A stretch of 64,000 bases of DNA from Mugil cephalus (GCF_022458985.1 NC_061774.1:14498616-14562615); one strand, 5' to 3'. Shown: positions 22,590-49,019, counted from the stretch's first letter. The notes: generated by a model not told the origin, from the sequence alone. Program-made: numbers and translations.

Positions 22590-25500
22590 TATTTTTGCAA
22601 GATGAGTAATGCTATTTACGTCTGTCTCTTGTGACGCTTGTGACTCTTGTGGCCAGCAGATGGCACTATAAGTCCAACATTAAATTAGGAGCTGTGCAGT
22701 TGTCCATCTCAGCAGTTAGAAGTTTGTTTATCATGATGGGATTAGTCCGACTCGGACGCATAACTAGCAGGTTAAGCATTAAGGAGGTATCATACATATT
22801 TTACCCCCAAATAAAACCTGGAAATTAATTTGGCAAAGGTGATTGCACGTCCGTCTGTGAAGCAGTCCATCAGTCCATCTGCTGTGCACACACTGATTTA
22901 ATTAGTCGTGTGCTGTTGTAAGAGACGCTGATTTTATTGCGGCAATCGTGCCACTCCGCACAATGGCTGGAATTTATTTCCTGCTCTACCTTTTTCCTCA
23001 TCGGCTTAAAAACACCCAGGCCATCAGAGAAGGAGCCGGCAGGGGGGGAAAACGGTGAGAGCTTGTAAACTCCAGGCTGGACTGGATGAGTTTATGGCCT
23101 TGTTAAAGCTTTCAGCGGTTATGATGCCCTGTTTATCGTGTGTGTGTGAGAGAGAGAGACAACGGTAGATTTATTGCAGGGCGTGCCCGTTGCCCCCATT
23201 TGTGTCTCTTTCTCAAACACAACCGAGTGAAATTCCGAGATATTTATATTCTTTGTCGACTCGTTTTGAGAAGCCGGGAAAATGATCAGGATTTGGATTT
23301 GGCCGCACAGAGCTGCCGAGGGAAATGGTGCACTGCTTAATTACAGGCGCTTGGGCCACGTTAGGTTTTCAGGTGGTGCTGTGGGAGAGAAGCCGAGCAT
23401 TAAGTGGGAACGACAAGTCCCGACAAAGAACTCACAGTCCAAGCTGGAGGTAGGCGGTTATTAGAGGCAAATAAAGTGATGGATAGATGGACGAGATGAA
23501 AGGCAAAGGGGACAAAGAGGTGAAGAAAGTGCAGCGATGAAGAAAGAAGGAATCTGGTGGAAGAAGCGAACTGCAAAAACACAGATGGAGATGTTCAGCC
23601 GTGGCTCACATTTCGGTTTGGTCACAGCCGTACTGCGTTACTGTGGGTAACACTAAACCACAAACACACACACACAGCAGTGCAGCAAAGACAAGAGAAC
23701 CAGCAGTGGGTGGGTGGGGGGACACACAAGGAAATTAAAAAAAATATAGAGTAAAGGGTGGAGCGCTCGAGCAGTCATGACATAATGCAGATGGCTCCCT
23801 CGCTGGGTCTGACATGACGTGGTTCTGTGTGGACCCCACCTCCGCCCGCCCACCCAAACCCCTGTCTTCTGGTTTACTCACAGATGTGCAACGGTGACCG
23901 CGCACCAAGGCAGACACCAGTCCTAAAAAAAAAAAAAAATTAGAAAAACCGCTCCGTCCAGATTCCTCCCCGAGACGACTTACATATTCCACGGCGTATG
24001 ACTCAACTCAGACTAACCAGTCCGGCAATGACTACCGCTATCAGTTTACAAGAACGAACAGCGCAATCATTCGAAAGATCTCCTCCCTCTGCTGTGCCAG
24101 GTTCATGGGAAAAAAGGCAGTTAAAAATCTAATTGCAGAATACGGAAGGAGGAAGATTGTGTGAGAATTTATCTGACACACGCGGGAGTGGGAGAAGCAC
24201 TTTCGTATCAAGGTGACTCCGAGGGTATGCCGGGAATTCCTCTGACCTGCTGATACGTACGAAAAGGAATTATTTTCAGCTGAAAAGAACACGTCTTACT
24301 GAGTTTGTCGGCTGTACATGGAATATTAACTCGCATCCATCCCAAAGGTGCCCTAAGGAGAGTGATAAGATAATGCGCAGCGTCTCTTATCCGTGCCAGC
24401 AGCTATCAGGGCGATGTGTGATGGTGTAATGCGCTGGCTAATGCGGCTGCTCACGCAGCTGGTGACAATATTCGACGAGGGATTTTTTAAAGCGGGCCCT
24501 TTTGACGTGTGTTGGGTGGGTTGTCGGTGTTGTACGGCACGCCATCCCACTCCAGAAACACATCTGGGGCTGATTCACAGTGAGCTGGCCCAGAGGTGAA
24601 CCCGTCAAGCTGAGGGGAGCGAGTGGAATGGTGGGGGGGTTAGGGGGGTGGGTGGTTCCACGAGGACCAGAGCAGAGTGGATGGTCCGCCTTCAGTGATG
24701 CCGTGAAACTCATGCCCACTACATGTGGATAGGGTTACACTCCGACGGTTACGCGCACAGTGTATATAGGTCAAAATCAAACGACCGTGCTTCTGTTACA
24801 TAACAAAAAAAGAAACGTCTGGAACTCATGAGCGGTGAATACGCGACTCGTTAAGAGCATCTGTCCCTGACAAGCCCCCGTAGTCCGGGTAGTATCTGAG
24901 AGCAGCAGCACTTAAATCACTCTCCTTCGTCCGAGAAAAAAGATAAGGTGTGTGAAATGTCTTTCTGACCTCACAACCTCTTTCCTTTTTATCTCCGGCC
25001 TCTTTCCTGTTGATCTGAAACTATCGTGACGAAGTCCTCAGTCCCCGCTTTCCATTGGCAAGCTAAACTGGGATTTCCTTTCAGAACTAAAATAGTAAGC
25101 TGAACTAGAGTAAGCGCTCTGTGGCGATTTAAGACGTGGACTACGGTGTGTGTGTGTGTGTGTGGTTTGTGCTCATGAAGGAGGTGATAAGGTGGTGTGG
25201 GAAGACCTTTGTGTACTGTTTTATTTAGCTGTTTCTCTTTGTTTTGTTTCAGAAGCCATCTGCAAAACTGCAAAAAGCAATATGTGCTAATATATGTTTT
25301 TATTAACCTTGGTCTAAAGCAATTTATAAATATACATGATTATTATCATTTTGCATTCAATATTAAAGAATTCAAATAATACACAGGTTCATATATTTAT
25401 GTTTTCATGTCAATGTGTGAACATAAACATAGACACATACATGCGTGGGATTACACCTGGGGAATGAATGGGCTCTCATTAAATTTGTGGGGGAATATTA

Positions 25501-25884
25501 AAAAAATACATATAAAAATTTTCTAATCAACCAACGATTTCTATCGTTATAGATTACCAACCTACCTAACCACCCACACATCCATCCATCCATCTATCCG
25601 TCCATCCATGTTCCCTGTTTAACCCAGTTCCCAGCCTCTGTTGGTCTCTGTGCTGCTCCGTCATGTCCTGCCATCATCCCCCCACAGAGGAAGGCTTTTC
25701 GGGCCCTCCTGCACTGGCCTCCGGGCCCTAACACAAACCAGATGTGGGGAGAGGGGAATCTCGTACAACAGTGTCTGAAGAGTCAGCTGGAGGCGCTTGG
25801 CTCACCCAAGCCACATCCAGAGGACGATGATGCACTCAGACCTCAAACATTCACTGATAAACCTCACACACCCAGAAATCTGAC

Positions 25885-25920
<36 letters not shown>

Positions 25921-28015
25921 GATGAATTTAATACAGTTCAATAGACGTGTATTGTCCAAAGTCCATCATATTGTGTAAGGTGAAGTCCCAGCTGCACTGT
26001 TTCCTTATGGACGGGTTAGTGTGTCTCTGTCCGTTTTTATGTTTTTATGTGACGGTTTTTATTATCGGTCCTGATGTTTGCAAAAACTCTGAATGTGATT
26101 CACAGGCCGGGCATCCATCTAAGCTCTCATCAGCCTTCTGATACAGTGGATGCTTCATTGGTTATGTTTCATATAAACATTGAATTGGCACCAGATGGTC
26201 AGTTTATTCACTGTATATCTTTAAATGCACAGTAAGGTAACTGTAAGAATATTATCATCAATATTTTCATCACCAAGTATTATTATTTATTTATTATGAC
26301 TTGAAATTGTCAGACTTTTCTAGTTGTCTAGTTGGCTCTCTAGGGCAAATACTCGTGACATTGCAAAGTGCTACAACATATTACCAAGGAAATAATAAAT
26401 CCTAACTGACCAAAGGTAACAGGCTCACCCTGGAGATGAATTGAAATGATGAAGCTCTCTGAAGTTCCCTGACAAATCTTGCTGGTTTTCTCATCATTTT
26501 ATATCACTATAATCATTAAGAAACCTTTGATCTTTGGGGTGGATCTCTGAATGACAGTGTCACAAATACACGTAATTATACTTATTAATCCGTCAAGCCA
26601 AGCGAGGAATGTGGTTCTTTTGGCTCGTGTCGCTGTCTCCCTGACACGCACATACAGTATGCACCTCACCGGAACGCTCCACATGACCAGGAAAATGCAC
26701 AACAGTCCCGTGTTTTTTTTTTTTTTTCAGACAATCATGAGACTTTCAAAACGGTTCCTGTTCTGGCACATATGGGTTGTTTGGAAAAAGTGAGGTGAGG
26801 CGTGCCGCTTGGCCAGGCACTGACAAATTCCTGACACGGGTCCTTAGCCTGGACTGTGAAAATGTGAAAATGGTGTGGTTAGTGGAAACACATCAGCAAC
26901 CTTCATACTTTTCTTTGGCTTTTGGTGCCATTAGAGCTCCATATTACATCCTTTATCTCCCACCACTCTGTCACTTCTTCACACCTCCTACTCGATCAGC
27001 GTCCGTTGTTACCAATGCAAATGTGATACAGACAGACGGAGGTGAGCAGTTTCTGGAACTGCCCTTTACTTGGTTAAAATGTCATTGAAGTCAATTGATC
27101 ACCAACTGTTTACACAAGAATTTAATCTCTGTCAGCGTCCATTTAATGTGTAAACCTTCATACATCTCTGTAAATCTGCCAGTCAGTTAGTTTAAGTAGA
27201 GTTCATTAATAGTTATAGAGGGGCCTTGGTATCAAATCAAAGCTCTGGCAGGACCTCTGCCCCAGAAGAACTGGAAGCAATAGAAGCAATCCGCGTGGTA
27301 GGGTTGAAAAGATACCATGAAACCAAAGCTGAAAGTTTGTTAACATAGTAATGTTAGCACTACATAATCCGTGTTTTATTGTAATATGAGAATTGGAATG
27401 AATCATAACTAAACCTGCTTTTGTTCAGGTACATGAATTGTTTATGTTTAGCTTTTTATCGTGTAATCATTACTGAGCCAAACCCTCGAGCAGCACGCAG
27501 ATCTCATGCTGGTAGGGAGACAAAAATAAAGACGCAGGTCGAAGGTTATCGTCGATAACGTTAAAAAAAATTTGTGTGTTGTTTGAGCTTCATCCACGTC
27601 ATAACCCCTCCTGTGCCATTGCCGGACTCTACATTATTTCCTCCTCCATCTGCAGGTTCCTTGGGAAAGTGTTTTCTGTACCTAAATACAAAAATAGCTC
27701 TCAATTAGTCAAGTATTTCCTGTATAGTGTCATACTGCATAACCAAGATTCTTTTATTTCTCTGAACCTGTAAGATTGTCTCTCCGATTTCCTTGTTTGC
27801 TGTATTTTATTTGCTTATTTTCCTTGTGTGAGTAAAGCCAGATCAGTCAACAAAGATTTTTCTCGTTGATCATTCTTTACTCATGAGCGATTCCAGTGAC
27901 TGATGAACACTTCCTTATAAATGTTACGTTTGTCATTTACAAAGAAGATCCATTCCTCATTCATTTCATAGCAACTGCTCATTATTATTTATTTTGTTTT
28001 GGGGGGTGGGGGGTA
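22590..28015. other. Intergenic stretch between kiaa1191 and gfpt2
   Basis: No gene supported. It contains (GT)n at 25146-25163, (TC)n at about 25889-25917, a CCATCCAT run near 25580 and a T-run near 26710. The part 22850-25000 is unusually complex and less AT-rich, without simple repeats or open frames of note. It may include regulatory or decayed transposon sequence, but nothing specific is recognised. Confidence 0.45.
26201..26300 (+). repeat. Local dispersed repeat, copy 1
   Basis: 'cactgtatatctttaaatgcacagtaaggtaactg...' continues 'atcatcaatattttcatcaccaagtatt'. It matches 28037-28142 with scattered differences. Class unknown. Confidence 0.6.
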
Positions 28016-28016
28016 A

Positions 28017-28044
28017 CCGTCATAATGTTATGCCTGATCACTGT
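28017..28044 (+). mobile_element. Isolated Tc1-like terminus
   Basis: 'gtcataatgttatgcctgatc' is the inverse of the terminus at 22254, here without any transposase body next to it. It joins directly to the dispersed repeat copy at 28037. Confidence 0.6.
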
Positions 28045-28142
28045 ATATGTTTATATATGTTTATATGCACAGTAAGGTGATTATAAGAACATTATCATCA
28101 GTATTTTCATTGCCAAGTATTGTTGTTTATTTATCATTGTTA
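28037..28142 (+). repeat. Local dispersed repeat, copy 2
   Basis: The counterpart of 26201-26300, with an extra 'tatatatgtt' expansion near 28050. The two copies are about 1.8 kb apart in the same orientation. Confidence 0.6.
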
Positions 28143-29019
28143 GGCTTTATTACGTGGTGTTGCATCATAAACACATTTCAAGAGGAACCAAGTTACATTT
28201 AGCGTTTAGCAAGTAAACAAATCAAAATCAAAAACTTGTCATCAAAAACAAGAACTCAGTGCCGGTTGATTTTAGTCTGATCGAGATCACCGCCTCCTGT
28301 TGTGTGTCCCTCTGAAAGCAAGTGGTCTGTGATATGAATGTAATTCTTGTAGTACATTTATTTATTTATTTATTTATTGGTGGTGGTAAAAATCGCTGAA
28401 CTTATATAATTTCTGATGTAAACACGGGGAGTGACGCTGAGCTCTCATAAACTGTGGGGCCTGCGGCCATCTCTCTGTTTTTCACCAATAAAATGACTGT
28501 ACACACTTTTATCTTGAGTAGTAATTTCCCGTAGCCGAGTTAATGTATTTCATGTGTGAAATCTTATCTGACATTGAATGCAGGGGGGCGCTAGTGAGCC
28601 AATTAAATGTTGCTATTTGTTTTGTTTAACAGTCTCTGTATTTAAAGTCTGGATCAAATGAGAGAACATTTAACTCAATGTTACTAATATTTAGCATTTG
28701 ATTAAGGCGACGATTTGGTTTTAAACTGAAATAGTTCCGTTTGTATTTTTTCCACTGAGTAGACTCCTCTCACGTTTAATTAGTATGAATGAACCGTGGA
28801 ATTGTGAGGACAAGGACAATGACATTCTCTCTCTTAACAGCTATAGATTTGACATTGTCCTTTTGGCCAAATATATATACATTATACCTACACGAGCATG
28901 CGTAAAGGATGCTTACATAATAGATAACCAGTAAGCGTGGACGCCAATTGCCAACTGAATGGCGAGTCCAAGCTATTCATTCATTGGGTGCCACAATTGT
29001 AAAATCCGCGCCTCACCTG

Positions 29020-29243
29020 TCACGGACGTCACTGCACTTCACTGCATCAGAGGGATAATATGACATTGGTGTACGATCGAGGAGGTGGAGCCACTGGCAC
29101 TCCAGGAAAAAGTATTTAAAATAGGGGGAGTGCACCGGAGCCTTTGTGGATTTTGACATTGGAGAGAGGCAGAAGCATCACTTTATAACAGGGAAACTAC
29201 AAGTCACGGAACCGACTCCAGCGACGACGACAAAACCTGAGAC
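29020..29243 (+). promoter_or_regulatory. gfpt2: Promoter and 5' UTR of gfpt2
   Basis: A TATA-like TATTTAAA lies at 29113-29120, and a CRE-like GACGTCAC at 29025-29032. The 5' UTR would begin near 29145 and run to the start codon at 29244. Regulation by cAMP/CREB-type or stress factors is only suggested by the site. Confidence 0.55.
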
Positions 29244-42020
<12,777 letters not shown>

Positions 42021-43185
42021 TTACAGTTCACAAAGCCCAGGAGAGGGAACAGGGCACTTGTTTGTTTTTGTTTTTTTTGTTTTTTACTGTGCAATCAAAC
42101 ACTAAGTGTGTGTATGTGTGTGCGCGTGTGTGTCTATCGTTTTGAGGACTATTGTGAATTTTAGACCATCAGAACGGGGGGATCATTTGGAAAAGCAAAT
42201 ACGTTTTGGCTAATCCTCACTCAGTAACACTTCTTCAAAGAACCACATAAATATATGGGTGATATAGGTTAGAATGAAACTTAGGTAGTAGGCACTTAGC
42301 TGCTATGATTAAATTTAGGGTAAAAGGTTACAAAATATATATATGTGTGCGTGTGTGTGCGTGTGTGTGTTTGTGTGTTTGAATGAGAGGTATAGGGTAC
42401 AATGGATTTGAGTGAAAATGTGAACTCCAATACACTAATACACTGATGAGAAATGGCCACTGTCATAGAGGCTTTGTGGAACAGTCTATGAAGGCAACAT
42501 TCCCACAGTCCAAGTCACCTGTTGTGCCTTTTCTGAATCATGAGTTGAGCCAAAAACCCGTAAGTGGCCTGGCAGAATAGCATCGAAATGGTATATTGAA
42601 GTGTTTACAATTGTGCAATAGTGGGACCAATTGTGCATTATGAATGTACGCATTTGTGAGGTGATTACTCCTGTTCCTAGTTTTTTAATTTCTAATGTCC
42701 GTTTTGGACTTTTTACCTCTCTGCTACATCATGGAAAAACTGGGAATTAGAGTTCTTTACAAAACAGTTTTTAAATATGTCATTGTAAAGTCATGCAGTC
42801 GCAGTGGCCGGTGGGCCAGGGACCTATAGCTTTATTTTTTATTTTTTATTATTGTAATTTCATTGTAATTTATAGTATATTGTCTGTCTATTCTGTTTAA
42901 CAGAATGGTAGGTTCCAAAGTCAGTTCATTGTAAAATGTGGCTCTTTTTTTTTCCAAACTCTCTATATTGAACTGAGCATTTTGAATATTTAAAGAGCTC
43001 TCCTGCTGCAAATATAAATCATGTATCATGACTTGATCATATCATGTCTGCCATTATTCTGTATTTAACTGACAATTTGTTTTTATAGGGGCCAAAGAGA
43101 GGGTTTGATTTACATCTTTTATACTGTATGTTTTATAGACATATGGGCACTATCAATCAATAAATAGATAAATCATTTTAGTCAA
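42021..43185 (+). other. gfpt2: 3' UTR of gfpt2
   Basis: Runs from the stop codon to AATAAA at 43159-43164. It contains GT-rich tracts near 42100-42140 and 42340-42380. No alternative gene is seen on either strand. Confidence 0.7.
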
Positions 43186-43894
43186 AGTGTCCTTCTTTTT
43201 TCTTTCCTGTCGGAGTTCATTGCAGCCATTTATATGTAACACTTATGCGTAACACGGAATTATACATTCCTTTGGTGGTATATTATGAGATGTATGGAAT
43301 GAGTCCACTTCAGTTTGTAAAATAGATGCAGCAGTAAGACTTAGCAATGCGAGTAGCAAGAAGAGCATATATTTAAATCCACAACATAATTAATCTTTAA
43401 TAAATTCAGCAAATCAGTATCAGCATCTTGTGAACTGCAGGGAAAAGGTACCTATACTTTTAACACCACAACTGTTACTTCACAGAATCAGATATTACAT
43501 ACAAATACAGTGTACTACTACTGCTAATAAAAAATAAAACAATAATAATAACAAATACAGTATATTACTACTGCTAATAAAAAATAAAACAATAATAATA
43601 ACAAATGTAGGCAATATATTTTGATAATGACTTATCATTATTATTGTTATTAATAAATCATGTTGCAAAATGTGTCTCATAACTTTAATTTAATAAAAAA
43701 AAATAATTTCATTTAATGAAGTGGACAGATTCTGTTTGTTGAAAGCAGGACGTTTATTTGTGATTTTTTTTTCTTACCAGTTCTTACTTCTTCTTAAGTG
43801 ACATTCATTCCATTAAAACATTAATGATCATATCAATACTTTAATTGATCACTTACAGAACATAACGTTTTTCTGCAAAGTTTTAGTGGAGTCA

Positions 43895-43925
<31 letters not shown>

Positions 43926-43929
43926 CTTT
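43186..43929. other. Short intergenic stretch between gfpt2 and mapk9
   Basis: Under 800 bp. Contains a 50-bp direct tandem repeat (43501-43550 and 43551-43600, nearly identical) and a long poly(A) run at about 43899-43925, immediately before the mapk9 promoter. No gene. Confidence 0.7.
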
Positions 43930-44168
43930 GCCCCACGTAAATGACGCGATGACGTCACCGCGGTGCTGGCTGGGTCTCGGCTTGTTGTGGCGTTGCCTTC
44001 CTCCTCCTAGAGTTAGCTAGGAACTAGAAGAAGGTCTGCCAGCCGTGACAGCCGGCCCGGTCGTTTTCCTGAACTTTTCCCAGTCCCGGTAGAGTCTGAA
44101 AGACGGGGCGAGGGTTTTTTCTGTGTTTTCGATGCATGGGAGTGCCCTGGGAGCCGCGAAGGGAGAAG
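43930..44168 (+). promoter_or_regulatory. mapk9: mapk9 promoter and 5' non-coding exon
   Basis: A GC-rich, CpG-rich stretch with a perfect CRE, TGACGTCA, at 43950-43957. The non-coding exon ends at a strong donor, gagaag|gtacgt, after 44168. It joins the start-codon exon at 49001 across a 4.8-kb intron. The transcription start is probably near 43970-44030 but cannot be fixed by reading. Confidence 0.6.
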
Positions 44169-46719
44169 GTACGTCTCACCGCCGCTGCAGCTGCCGCCTC
44201 CTGCCGTCCATTGGTCCGTCCGAGCTTTCAGTTCAGCCCCGGCGGCCCGACTACCGCATTGCTACCGACAGAACTGAAAAATACTGGTACTATAGGCCCC
44301 GATAACTTTGCACCCTGTCAAACGCGAGGGGGGGTTCAACCTAAGGCGGTGTTGTAACTTTGTGCTGTGAGAACCGATGATTTCTGAGTGTTGAGGCGAA
44401 GAGTGCCAGCGGTGCTGCGGCCACGGTGTGTCATACACGGGTGACTTCATACCTCCGCGTGTGTGTGTGTGTGCGTGCGCGCGCGCGCGCGCCTGCCTGC
44501 CTGCCTGCCTGTGTGTGTGTTTTGGAGCAAGCGTGCTGTGTGAGGAAATTAAACACATTCACATCTGCTATAACACGCGGTTTTCATTGTACATAAGCTA
44601 CTGTGATGCCCATTTATCCCAAATACATGAAATGTCTTCAGGCCTAGTGTGATCACGTTTTTTTTTTTTGAAACCACTATCACCAGGAACACAGGTGCAT
44701 GAGGACAAGCTAGTGCTATATTTCTCCATGATCTAGTCCAAATGGCGTGTCACGGGTGCGTTTAAGCTTGCCAGTAAATCAGGCACCGTGCGTATTAATC
44801 TGTCATGTCTAAAGTCTGAAGCATGTTGAAGCTCACACAGGCTGACATGCGCCCTGGTTGGAATCACACACATACACAGTAAGCACCAGGGTAGAATGCC
44901 AGGAGTGTTGCTAGCTGTGTTTTCACTCTGGGATGTCTTTTATCTTTTGCATCCTTCATCCTCTTGTGGAGACTGCCCTCACAGCCCCGCTTGACATGTC
45001 TGGTGGTGCAGCAGCAGCAGCAGCAGTGGCAGCCTGGACGTAGTTTCATCCACCCTTGCAGTGTAACTCTGCTACATCAGGATGAGACACTGAGTCTCCA
45101 GGCCACGCTCTAATCTGATATCGTGTCCAGCTCACTGTGTCCCGTCCACAGCCACGTCACAGCCCGAGGCTGGACTGGACTGAGCTGGACACGTCTCTCA
45201 TCGATTCTTTCCGAAGTTAAACTAACAGAGATTTATATGTAGTTATGAATTAAGACGTAGGTACAGACAATTAACCAACCTCCCTTTTTTTTATTCACAT
45301 TCCTTCTGTGACAAATAATCAGAATCACAATGAATTAAGCAACTTGCCTCAGAACAGTTGTGTTTTGTTGGTCTTCATCGGTTTGACACTCGACTGACCA
45401 CACATGTTGCCTAAAAGCATCAGTCCCTGGCATTCCCATCCACATGCTGAAGTCTCCTTCAGTAGCACACCGGTCCTGTAATTGCTCCAGAAATCTGTAT
45501 GTGTGGACCATGCAGTTACTTAACTAAAGTTAATTCAGTTCTTTGTAACTAAAATTGACTTTAATTTTTATAGAATTTCATCTTACCTGTGTCACTGTAC
45601 TAAAAAAGTTTTAATTTAATCTTAAATATTTTTTATAAAAATGATCCTTTGTCTCATGTTACATCCTCACATTAGTCAAGCCTGTCTAGGTAAATATAAG
45701 TATAATAATAGATATAATATCCAACGAGCTAATCTGTTTTGGGGTGGTAAAGGTTATTAATGCTGGCAGGTTATCTTTGCAGTGAATGAGTTTTTACATG
45801 CAACATTAATATTGCATATTGGGTTTAATTAATAGTTGAAACCAGAATCGTAATCACTGTTAATTTTCCGATCCTGGAGTTGTTTTGTAATATAGGATTT
45901 CATTTCATTTACAGGAACAGGCGTATCACGCTGCCGTGATTACTAAGGCGCAGAAATGCGATAGTGACCATATGATTGGTGCTGTGATTCATAAGCAGTT
46001 TGTTTGTCCCTTTCTTCTTCATGTCCTGCTGTCCTTTGATGTTTCCTGCTTGAAGCGAGTCTGCATTGGCCTCGGTTTCAGCTGCACTAATCGAATCCCC
46101 TTTGAATTTAGGGAAAATTCCTCTGGGCCTGCTGGCCAGAGCTATAACAGGTGTATGCTCATGTACTTTGCCTGGTTTCCTGAGCTTACACGCGATTTTC
46201 GACAAATTGCATTTCTTTCCTGTCACTGATCTGTGCAAAATAACATTTAACCTGTAGTTGTGACCAGCTGAGGAGCAAGTGTTGCACATGCACTGTCGCT
46301 GCTCGAGCTGGAACAGGTTTTTGGTTATGATTAACGGCCTCTCGCTGGCGTTCTTAAGCTTGATGTGTGTGTTGTGAGTCAGCACACCAGACGCTCTGGT
46401 AAAAAAAAAAAAAAAAAACGTACTGGAGACAAATATCAAAAGGCCGGTGTTACCAATGCTGCTCCCGAGTTAAAGAAAAAAAAACGCAGGGAGGGAAATG
46501 TGTTGCACGATGTCTGTAGCACAAGGTCTTCATGTATTGTTGAATTAGTGGCCTAGAATCTGTGTTGCATAGGTGTCAAGGTGTTCCTCCTGAACCTGCC
46601 TTTAATGTGATTATATAATCAAAGAAAAGCCCTGTTTGCGTGTCATCATCACAGCCTTCATCAAAAATGTACCTGTCAGCACCATTCAGTCAGTGGGGAA
46701 ACCCTTAGGAAGCCACGGA

Positions 46720-46805
46720 TGAGATGAGATGAGATGAGATAAGATAAGATAAGATAAGATAAGATAAAATAAGATAATAGTTTATTGATGCCCATTGGGG
46801 AGTAA
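46720..46805 (+). repeat. GATAA array joined to 'cccattgggga' repeat end
   Basis: About ten pentamers, first GATGA and then GATAA, followed by 'tagtttattgatgcccattgggga'. It is the same signature as at 9625 and 12560, and the cleanest copy of the pentamer tail in the window. Confidence 0.6.
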
Positions 46806-48403
46806 ATCAGTGGGGGAATGTCGGTGGCATAAGATAAAATTTAAAAGAGCAACTTGAAGGGAGTGAATGTCTTTGCAGCTCTCCCCTTAGGTGTAGTAGG
46901 AGAGCCAGCTGGACATGCATGTGAGGAGGAGGAGGAGGAGGAGAAGCTGCCAGGGAGGCAGAGGAGGAAAGTAGATGGAGATGACACGGATTCATTTTCC
47001 ATCTGAGTAATGGTGTGCGTGCAGATCGACACCTCCTACGTTCGGAGGCTTTTTTGGACGAATGTTTGGGGAGCGAGGCAGAAAAACGGCGGCATGGAGA
47101 TTGGAGGGAGATTATAAGACCCCGGCTCAAAGAGAAACAAACATTTCACGACAAACCTACGTCGGGAAAAAAAAAAGAAAAAGAGAGAGAGAGGCGGGGA
47201 TTACCTCGATGAGATGAAGATAGAAAACCACTCTTACTACTATTACAGAAATAGCTCATGTGTGACATTTCTCTTCATAAATCTATCCTTTATACACGCT
47301 TTGCCACTTCATTAGGTACACCAGTGAAAACACGTGCGCTCTAATATAACTGTGCTGCACTTAGCTTCATGAAGGTTATGGTGTTTTCACTATGGAGCCT
47401 GCGGTTTGTACTGGTGCTACTGAACTGCGTTGTTTTGTAACCGACCCATGGTTCTATTATTTTGTCAACCCCATTGTTGTCAGTGGGCCCGGCTAAATAA
47501 CAGAATGCTTTTGTGTTAAATTCACTACTTCACTCCAGCAGCACCACAGACTACATCCTCCAACACAGAAAGAATTCTTCTTTCTACATGAACTGAACAT
47601 TGTAATGATGTAATGATGGATGGAGGATTGAGAATGGGACTTTTATCAGAATGCATTTGTTTCCACTGGTGAACCTGATGATCTGGAAAGTGACTGCATA
47701 TATTGTAAAAACACACAAACATAAAAAAAAAAGATGAATGTTTGCATACATTTGATAATAATATTAGGAAGTTATTAATTAAATATACTCATACTACATA
47801 CAGTACTTGTTATTCTCCACTTTCTAATTCTAATAGTCACCACACAATATAATGCTAATATAGCTTGATTTACTCAGCATTTACAAATTTCAACAATATT
47901 TTCCGGTATTCATTGATAATTTCAAAAATCCTTCATTTCTTATTAATCAAAAGGGATGTTTTTATTAAAAAAAAAAAAAAAAGAGAGAGAGAGAGCGAGA
48001 GATCTGATTGAGACTATTGTGTTGTCACTATTTATTTACCCTGTGTCTGGTTTCAGACTGATGGCAGTAGCAGTCACCTGAGCGTAGTACCACTTCCACT
48101 CGCTGATGTAGCTCGTTGCTCACACATTCTGCCTGTCACGCTGTCACAGCTGAGACGGAGCAGCGTTATTGAAGCAGCTCGAGGTGCTTTCCGACTCTAT
48201 TCGATCGCAGCCTCTCTCTCCTGGTGTTTCTTTCTGCTCAGCACTTTGTCTCTCTGGCCGTGAAAAAACCAGCCGCTGATTGTGTTATTGTTCCCCGTCA
48301 AAAAAATCAGACTCCGTTTAACATGTGGCTTTTTTTTCTCAAGGAATGACAAACAGCCGTGACTGCGCTCGCTGTTGCGTAGCTACGTGGTTGTGTGTCC
48401 TCG

Positions 48404-48405
<2 letters not shown>

Positions 48406-48445
<40 letters not shown>
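48406..48445. repeat. (CA)n microsatellite
   Basis: A perfect CA dinucleotide run within mapk9 intron 1. Confidence 0.9.
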
Positions 48446-48447
<2 letters not shown>

Positions 48448-49019
48448 GGATGGCCAAGAATAATACCCCTCCACTTCCTGCCCGACGAGTCAGCCCTAGC
48501 ACTGCCATATTTGTTAGAAAGACACAGACACACGCACGGAGTGTTTTATGAGCATGTGCTGTATATGCACATCCAGCGCCGATGGCTGTACACGCTCACT
48601 TGTAAAAGAGTTGGATGCGGATCAAAATTTTTTTTAAAGCCAAATTCCGATTGTGTGTGTTTATTGAAGATGAGTGCCTGAGTTTAGAGATGGCATCGAG
48701 TGCCTCAGGCTTTTCAAGCAGCCTCGTCTGTTCTCCACACACACACCACCAGCTTCAACCCACTGTTACCTTTATCCGATCCGCGGACCAGGCAGAAAGC
48801 CGCGATAGATTGACTTTAAACTTGACTGGAACAGCGTCATATCTCACTGCCGCAGGCGTATTCATGTCCTGGAACCCCTGTATCACGCTGCCTTAACCAT
48901 CTGGAGATGTTTGCTGCCTGGAAGGAACCCAGTCACGCTTGTCTGTGGGCTTATCTGTGTCGTCTGTCTCTGTTTGTGTGTCGTTGCTGACCCCCTGCAG
49001 ACAGCGCGGGTGGTCCTGA

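Larger units (their letters stand above)
44169..49000 (+). other. mapk9 intron 1, no embedded gene seen
   Basis: Contains a (GT/GC)n and CTGC-repeat tract at 44458-44520, a GATGA/GATAA array at 46720-46768 that leads into the 'cccattggggag' repeat end (to about 46805), and a (CA)n at 48406-48445. Open frames across it follow simple sequence and have no domains. Confidence 0.55.

Noticed and set aside
43501-43600. CRISPR-like direct repeat
   Set aside because: Only two adjacent 50-bp copies with no spacers in a vertebrate genome; it is a simple tandem duplication.
45909-46439. 176-codon minus-strand open frame in mapk9 intron 1
   Set aside because: Begins in a translated poly(A) tract, has no domain or coding-like composition and no splice support.
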